A stretch of DNA of 64,000 bases from Stenurella melanura (lineage: Eukaryota > Arthropoda > Insecta > Coleoptera > Cerambycidae): positions 117,872,503-117,936,502 of the forward strand of contig OY757313.1 of NCBI GenBank assembly GCA_963583905.1. Direction: 5' to 3'. Under the pieces are notes generated by a model. It had not been told where the DNA came from. It saw nothing but the letters and a program-made list of their open reading frames with translations, and made no database searches. Below are positions 57,943 through 64,000 of the stretch, in pieces (position 1 is the stretch's first letter; the number at the start of each line of letters is the position of its first letter). The position numbers and the translations under genes were made by a program.

Positions 57943-59619
57943 ATTTGAAGTTTTCTGATTGAAGTTTATTGAAGTAAGAATATACACTTTTACAAATGCA
58001 ATATTCTTATAATATTACATTACATTATTACATTACATTACTTACATTATTATATTACCTTACAATTTACAGTTTATTAATATATATTATGAACATCCCT
58101 AGCGAGCAAAGAAGATTTACCTAAGCACTATACGGTGCTTGTGTTGTGTTGTTCTTCTTATTTCGTTAAGGAATTTTAGGTAAAGCGGAAAATTTGACAA
58201 ACAGCAATATTGTATTTAAATTACTTAGTCTGTTAAATATGGTAATAGCAAAATAAGAGATATTAATGGAGAATAATAAAATAAAATAAGATGCATAAAA
58301 ATACATAAAAAATAAACAATTGACAATAGTGAAGAGAGACAAAGAAGTGGAGAGAGTAGAGGCGCGCGTATTATGTTTTTTAGGGATTAAATATCTTGGT
58401 AAGTATATCATAATTTTCTTTAATAAAATTCTTTATATGTAGCTTATATTTGTTTAATTTTGTTATTTTTTTCAGGTCAGGACATAACTGATTGTATATT
58501 TTAGGAGCGAAAAAGAAGACATATCTCTGAGTGTGAGTTTTCCTAAATAGTGGTAATTTAATAGATAAATTCTCAATAAATCTAGTTTGCCTAATTTCTT
58601 GAGAGATGTAACTTCTTTTATTTAAGAACATCCATATTAGGCACTGGTAAGTGTATATACTTCTTATATTGAATATGCCGCTTTCATTATATAAGAGTTC
58701 TGTACTATATAGCCTACTTTTCCTAAAAATTATTTTGATAATTGTATTTTGTGTACATTCTAGTCTATTTAGGACGTTATTGAACAAACCACCCCAGGCA
58801 CTAATGCAATACCTTAAAACCGATTCCACTAAAGAATAGTAGAGGATGCACATCTTTTTTTGTGTCAGAATTTCCCTTAAGGTATAAAATTTATATATAA
58901 GCTGTCTAAGTCTCTTTGTTATATAGAAAGTATGTTCATCCCATCTCATATGCTGATCTACTATAACACCTAGGTATTTAATTTTATTTGTTTTTTCTAT
59001 TAGTGGACACGTATCGCAGTTTACTGTTTTTGTACAAGTTATATTATGTATCTTCAGTGTTTTTTCTACAGGTTGGTCTTTTCGTAGTAAAGTGAAAGTT
59101 ATATATTTAGTTTTAGCAACATTTAAGGTAAGTAAATTAAAACTTAACCATATGTGTATACTTTTTAAGCTAAGCTCTGCAGCGCTGTATACCTCATTCC
59201 AACTGTCACCTGTGTGGATAACGACAGTATCATCAGCATAAGAGATAAGATGACCCTTAAAATTTATTATTCGGCTAATGCTGTTGATATAGACAAGGAA
59301 TAATATTGGGCCCAACATCGTTCCCTGCGGTGCACCAACTGTCACTTCCCGTGGGTAGCTTATAAAATTTTCTATTTTGACACGTTGTAGTCTGTGTGAC
59401 AAATAATCTCTCAGAATATTAAGAGCTGGTCCTCGGATACCATAGTTATATAGTTTGTTTAAGAGCTTGTCATGTGATACTGTATCGAAAGCCTTGGCCA
59501 AATCAAGAAAAATGGCAATACACTTTCTTGACTCGTCCAAAGCACCCACAGTTGTTCTGAGGAAATCTATGACAGCATTTTCCGTGTTAGAATTATTTAT
59601 AAAACCATATTGCCTTTTC
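57943..59619 (-). mobile_element. 5'-truncated CR1/L2-like non-LTR element inside the MITE
   Basis: The inserted segment starts (minus sense) abruptly in a reverse transcriptase at 59619. It runs through the stop at 58380 and a 3' region to 57943. Near the 3' end there is a (TGTAA)n-like tract, seen on the plus strand as TTACATTACATTATTACATT near 58014-58040. 5' truncation and a short-repeat 3' tract fit target-primed reverse transcription of a CR1/L2-type LINE. Confidence 0.72.
58380..59619 (-). pseudogene. CR1/L2-like reverse transcriptase, long intact C-terminal part
   Basis: The frame is open from the truncation point at 59619 to the stop at 58380, about 410 codons without interruption. 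The visible start is not a real initiation site; the gene is cut off at its 5' end inside the fingers domain (RQYGFINNSNTENAVIDFL). Motifs in order: FLDLAKAFDTVSHDKLLNKL (palm, first Asp), VTVGAPQGTMLGPILFLVYI, HLISYADDTVVIHTGD (catalytic YADD), KIKYLGVIVDQHMRW, thumb LVESVLRYCISAWGG, and a C-terminal region rich in Lys. No RNase H domain, as in CR1/L2-type ORF2. Lack of decay suggests it is the youngest layer of the nest. Confidence 0.85.
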
Positions 59620-59965
59620 GTTAGATTTAAATTTAAAAATTATGTTAATCTTCCCATTTCGTAGTTTTAAATCTAACTATTTTGCAAACCACAGAAATTA
59701 TTGAGTGAAAATTCATAGTAATAGACTTGTTATGGTGCTACTTAGGTAGTCTTATAGTTTTCTAAAATATGCGTAGTAAGAAAAAAAGTTATTGCCAATA
59801 ATAATAAATATTTCCCTATCGGATGTCTCTTTCTTGGGAATGGCCACCTTAAAGCGTACAATAAACTACCGAATTCGTGCAAGTCTATTGACGAGAAACA
59901 CTTTAAAATTGAAATAGAGCATTTATTGAAAAACAAAGCATACTATTCTATTTGTAACATTTTTT

Positions 59966-60539
59966 GATACCTAAATATTAAAACATGTTATTCCGGTGCG
60001 GATGGCAGCCGATTTTTGTTGGAGAGCATAGGCCGTGGGTTAGGATTGTGTGTGGACACTCAAGAGGGCGCCACCGGCTGTATGTTACGTAATAAGATTT
60101 AAATAATTTTGCCAGCTCGGAACAAAATTAAGTTATTAGCAACCATGCGATGGAATACTCAAAATATATCTGTGGTATCTAAACTCTACTTTACTCTCAA
60201 ATCTCAAAATTTAAGCAAATATCAGGAGTATCAGTGCAAATAATAAGAACGTGTAGACATTAGACATTTATTAAAACACAGACATGAGATGTACCACAAT
60301 AAAAAACAAAATAGTTCCCCAATTGTTCCCCAAACTTAATCTACATGTGCAAAAGAAATGCAACATATGCAAGGACCCTTTCTCAAATTATTTCAGTGGT
60401 TTGTCTCTTTTTATAGAAATACAACTACGCTTACTATTAAAAATACTTCATATGTGACATAGTAGAAAGTAAACTAGTATCGCTTGGTACCATGCTCTAC
60501 TTACAAAAAAAGATCTTAAGATACTTCACATACTAGGTG
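59966..60539. other. Spacer before the LTR, nothing recognised
   Basis: No gene or repeat family identified. Confidence 0.4.
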
Positions 60540-61610
60540 TGTAGTTGCATAATCGTTGTGTAATTTACTTTAATATTTTGACAAAAAACCACTGAATAAA
60601 ACTATAAAAGTTTCTCTAAAATTATGTAACTAAAATGAAACAGTAAAACCTGGTTGGAGCCTTGGCGTTTTCTCTGACAACTGCAGCGTGACCTGTCACC
60701 ACTTCTTAAGATGTTCTCTACGTTGCTTACGACTACGACTCCGTGTCACTCCCAAAACTCTGCCAAAATCTCTCGGAGACTGCTGCGGACAACTTTCCAA
60801 CCAAAACTTCTCAAAATGTCAGCAGGACCCACATAAAACCAAATGTCTGAGTAATGGACCTCCTATTACTCCTCTAAATGCTGGGCCCTCTTACATAACC
60901 AAAATGACAGCACCAAACACGTGATTATACCAAGTACAAGCCTCTCCAAAACATAACTTATTTTCAAGGGCCAGTTCCTCCAAACATATACTAGTACCAA
61001 ACATATGCTTATACCAAGCATATATGCCCCTCCAAACACTCTCATATAGAGAGTATTACATAACCTTCACGAAACACGTGGCGATCGGATTACGACAAGC
61101 AACAGAATTCCTTCCTGGAACTTACAAAATGCTTCTGGCAGGACGGTAAAGAAACACTGGGTACATCAAATCAAATCCCTTTTCAGTGTCAGCGATGTAA
61201 AACCCAAATTCTTCACTACAAAACCGGGACCGCCGCCATTCCGCTAATCTCGTCGCTGTCGAAGAACGAAAGTCAGACCAAAATTTTCTACCGTTCTCAG
61301 TGTTGCCAACTTGAGCATCTAGAGAACTCTTTCTCTAGCCAATAAAAATGCGCCAACAAAGGACTTTGCAATCTAAAGACTGAATTACACGATTATGTAA
61401 TATCTCAACTACAAGAATATGTGAGTAACACCTCCGACTCAAAAATAATACATAAAAGAAAACACGCTTTCTTTCCTTGTTGAGAATTTCAGATATGCAA
61501 CCTGCTATGCCCTTTGAAGTACGAGTGGTTGCCTATCAAACAAATGAACTAATGGGTTAATTTACTGTATTCAAACTGAAATTATTAATGTAGATTTTTC
61601 AAATGCTACA
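60540..61610 (-). mobile_element. Putative 3' LTR of the gypsy-like element
   Basis: On the minus strand the segment starts TGTAGCATTTG directly after a polypurine tract and ends TGCAACTACA, giving a TGTAG/CTACA terminal inverted repeat. Length is 1071 bp. It follows the pol gene by about 380 bp of non-coding sequence (61623-61994), in which I see no env-like frame. The left boundary is inferred only from the matching termini; the 5' LTR is outside the window, so the ends cannot be confirmed by comparison. Confidence 0.6.
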
Positions 61611-61622
61611 CCACCCCCTTCC
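61611..61622 (-). promoter_or_regulatory. Polypurine tract
   Basis: Minus strand GGAAGGGGGTGG immediately before the LTR start TGTAG. Polypurine tracts prime plus-strand DNA synthesis in LTR retrotransposons, and this position fits. Confidence 0.6.
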
Positions 61623-61994
61623 AAAAATAAAAAAGAAAAAATCTTAACTAAAAACTTAAAACTCAAAAAAAGATTCTTTTCTTTTTAACGTTACATCTGC
61701 CAGTGACCACAGGTGTTACAAGAGAAAGCTCACATGACAAGAATTTCTTGGATATTTGGTAACTGCGTGTACCACACGTCCATAAGGAGTCAAAATCAGT
61801 GAAAGTCATAATCGGTAAGGTCATAATCGGGAAAGTCTTATCCAAGGGAAATTCAAAATCACGGAACTATAACGAACTGATCAGATGAACACTACACAAC
61901 AATACAAATCAAAATGATCTCATAGCCAAATAATCTATCTACAAAACACAAATCAAAATTCAAACTCCCAATTTGAAGCCTGATGTGAGACATC

Positions 61995-64000
61995 TTAGCC
62001 CACCGAAATTTCAGAATTTGAACCAAAGTGAGCCTTTAGGTCCTTAACGTGCCATTCACCAGCGTCAGTTCCATCAACATTGGTGAGGGCATACACTACA
62101 CGCGAAACTTTCTTACGTACCGTACACAGTACATACTTAGGAGCTAACTTCCTAGAAAACCCAATCGCCGCGTCCGAGAGAACTTTATTTTTGCGCCAAA
62201 CAAGGTCGCCTTCCTTAAATGAAACGTCTCTCTTACGGAGATTGTAAACTCTACTATTGCGCTGATACGCAACATGAAGTCTTTTGCGAACTTCCTTAAA
62301 AACATCTACAAGGCACTTCAACTCTGAAGCATAGCCTTGCCTATCACCTGGCGATATCTCAACATCGTCAGTGGAGACTACTTCTCCGTAATAATTTCCC
62401 GAAATAGGAACATGTCTACCAAAATTCAAAAAAGACGGGGTGAACCCTGTCACCTCATGCTTTGCAGTGTTAATAGCCTGCCTAATCTTATGAATTTCTT
62501 TGTCCCAATTCTTGTGCTCTTTTATGTAGCACCTAATGGCAGTACCAACTGTCTTATTGTTACGCTCAACAAAATTGCACTGCGGAGAATAACGTGCACT
62601 GAACCAAATCTTTTGTACCTGATACTCTTTTGCCAGTTTCTTAAACTCAGAGCCTGCAAACTGTTTTCCATTATCACACAAAATGAACTGAGGTACACCA
62701 AAGACAAGAAAGACTTCATTCTCCATAAACCTAACCACGTTTTGCGCAGTAGCCTTACGCATAGGACAAACTAATGTGTACTTGGTGAACCAATCACCTA
62801 CCACAAGTAAATGAGTGTTTCCCTTAGAAGATCGTGGGAATGGGCCCATAATATCAACAGACACTATCTGCCAAGGATAACTTGCAGATTTTTCGCCACC
62901 CATAAGTCCCATCCTACCCGTGTTTGCTATCTTCTGAGAAGCGCAAATTTGACACTTTCGCACATACTTCATGACATCCTGACGCATTTTTGGCCAGTAA
63001 TAATGTTCTTGCAGACGAGCCAATGTCTTGAAGAACCCAAAATGTGCACAAACTGCAGGATCATGGCATGAACTCATGATTTGCTGCCTTTGTCCCTTCG
63101 GAACAAGTAACTTCCACTCCGTAAGATTTGTCTGCACCGATACACGAGATGGAATGAGCTTATAGACTAAACCATTTACTACTTTCCATTGAGGATAACG
63201 TTTTGGAAAAGAAGAAATATTTTCACGCATAGATCGATACCAATCATCCAAATTTTCCAAAGAAATTTCTAACAAAAGAACTTTCGGTTCGGCCGGAGGA
63301 ATGCGAGACAGTGCATCTGGAACTACATTGCAAGAACCTTTTCGATGAACCATATCAAAAGTATGTTGGCGCAGTTGAACTGCCCAACGTGCCAATTTTC
63401 CCGTCGGATTCTTTAAGTTGTTCAACCATAGCAGCGAATGATGATCAGTGACCACTGTGAATCGAGTTCCTTCGACATAAGGCCTGAATTTCTCGGTACA
63501 AAACAAAACACTCAAACATTCTCGCTGTGTCACTGAATAGTTTCTCTCCGCTCGAGACAACGATCTGCTTGCATAAGCAATAACTCTTTCCTCACCATCC
63601 AAAAATTGTGTCAGAACACCACCTATCCCCGTATCACTCGCATCACTCTGAATTGTGAAAGGTTTAGAGAAATCAGGTTGCGACAATATAGGGGCGGAAA
63701 CCAATGCTTCCTTGATTTTTAGAAAAGATGTTTCTGCTTCTGCAGACCATGAGATAGGCTGTTTCTTCTTCTTTCCCTTCGTGAGATCACTCAAGGGAGC
63801 TACCAAGGTAGAAAAGTTGCTTATGAATCTCCTGTACCATGAACAAAGACCAAGAAATCTTTTGACTTCTGTTACATTCGTAGGACGAGGGTAGTTCACC
63901 ATAGAAGAAACCTTATCAGGATCTGTACTTAGACCATTTGAACCCACGACAAAACCTAGAAATTTCAAGGACGTCTTGAAAAATTCGCACTTTTTCAGAT
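61995..64000 (-). CDS. pol: Ty3/gypsy-like Pol (RT end, RNase H, integrase), 5' end outside the window
   Basis: The frame is open from the window edge to the stop at 61995, at least 668 codons. The upstream residues LKKCEFFKTS before 63968 are in frame, so the true start lies beyond 64000. Domains in order: end of reverse transcriptase (SLKFLGFVVGSNGLS, VKRFLGLCSWYRRFI); RNase H (FTIQSDASDTGIGG, YASRSLSRAERNYS, TDHHSLLWL); integrase zinc finger (HFGFFKTLARLQEHYYWP with CQIC); and integrase core VSVDIMGPFP, FILCDNGKQF and NFVERNNKTVG, with 35 residues between the second Asp and the Glu (DD35E). The protein copies the element's RNA and inserts the DNA. No stop or frameshift is seen, and gag, protease and the RT active site are off-window. 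Relationship to the solo LTR at 22870 is untested; their tips differ. Confidence 0.93.
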   Translation of the reverse strand, partial: LKKCEFFKTSLKFLGFVVGSNGLSTDPDKVSSMVNYPRPTNVTEVKRFLGLCSWYRRFISNFSTLVAPLSDLTKGKKKKQPISWSAEAETSFLKIKEALVSAPILSQPDFSKPFTIQSDASDTGIGGVLTQFLDGEERVIAYASRSLSRAERNYSVTQRECLSVLFCTEKFRPYVEGTRFTVVTDHHSLLWLNNLKNPTGKLARWAVQLRQHTFDMVHRKGSCNVVPDALSRIPPAEPKVLLLEISLENLDDWYRSMRENISSFPKRYPQWKVVNGLVYKLIPSRVSVQTNLTEWKLLVPKGQRQQIMSSCHDPAVCAHFGFFKTLARLQEHYYWPKMRQDVMKYVRKCQICASQKIANTGRMGLMGGEKSASYPWQIVSVDIMGPFPRSSKGNTHLLVVGDWFTKYTLVCPMRKATAQNVVRFMENEVFLVFGVPQFILCDNGKQFAGSEFKKLAKEYQVQKIWFSARYSPQCNFVERNNKTVGTAIRCYIKEHKNWDKEIHKIRQAINTAKHEVTGFTPSFLNFGRHVPISGNYYGEVVSTDDVEISPGDRQGYASELKCLVDVFKEVRKRLHVAYQRNSRVYNLRKRDVSFKEGDLVWRKNKVLSDAAIGFSRKLAPKYVLCTVRKKVSRVVYALTNVDGTDAGEWHVKDLKAHFGSNSEISVG

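Larger units (their letters stand above)
57771..59848. mobile_element. Second TTAA-flanked MITE copy, split by a non-LTR element
   Basis: TTAA at 57767-57770 and 59849-59852. Arms 57771-57942 and 59620-59848 match the two arms of the 393-bp MITE at 17770-18162: tips GGTGGCCATTCCCTAGAAAG, and GGGAATGGCCACC inverted. The sequence between the arms, 57943-59619, is foreign. The host site lies in a reverse-transcriptase reading frame, which reads through when MITE and one TTAA are removed, confirming both element ends and the TTAA duplication. Confidence 0.82.

Overview
This 64 kb window looks like intergenic or intronic DNA from an insect nuclear genome, probably AT-rich and transposon-laden, such as a beetle or hemipteran (order is a low-confidence guess). 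I find no convincing host gene: almost every interpretable piece is a transposable element or a fossil of one. Families seen: Tc1/mariner (DD34E and DDxD types), Ty3/gypsy with LTRs, several non-LTR retrotransposons, Penelope-like elements (PLEs), a Crypton-type tyrosine-recombinase fragment, a tRNA-derived SINE and several TIR-bounded non-autonomous elements with TA, TTAA or 8-bp target duplications.

Layout. 0.2-9 kb: a TIR element, a broken Tc1, a decayed mariner, and a nearly intact mariner with about 490-bp inverted repeats. 10-19 kb: Crypton fragment, hAT-like MITE, GGACGT-rich repeat, a head-to-head pair of PLE 3' ends, and a TTAA MITE. 19-29 kb: RNase H fossil of a non-LTR element, then two large palindromic insertions bracketing a solo LTR, then a TA MITE and a SINE. 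29-44 kb: non-LTR fossils in both orientations, mariner fossils, and a PLE split by a repeat. 44.5 kb: an isolated hammerhead-like RNA motif. 48-60 kb: palindromic TA element, internally rearranged mariner copy, and a four-layer nest of transposons. 60.5-64 kb: the 3' part of a gypsy-like element on the minus strand (pol running off the window, polypurine tract, 3' LTR).

Most interesting signal. The two palindromic insertions (20634-22301 and 23872-25192) are made of a non-coding 615-bp unit repeated in direct and inverted order, each flanked by an 11-12 bp target-site duplication. Each unit carries a type I hammerhead ribozyme motif: the CUGAUGA core, a 4-bp stem II, GAA, a minimal self-complementary stem III, a C cleavage site and a complementary stem I. 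Two copies are fully consistent with the canonical core; two are mutated. A separate, sequence-unrelated hammerhead (44518-44579) has an even better stem I. Together with the PLE fossils in the same window, this suggests non-autonomous, self-cleaving-RNA retroelements (retrozyme-like or PLE-dependent) that insert as palindromes. That mechanism is inference; the motifs, repeats and duplications are read directly.

A second instructive locus is 55.3-60 kb. A non-LTR reverse-transcriptase fossil is split by a tandem-repeat-bearing TIR element and by a TTAA-flanked MITE, and that MITE is itself split by a 5'-truncated CR1/L2-like element. The target duplications and reading frame confirm the boundaries. 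Coordinates of repeats are by eye; identities were not computed.
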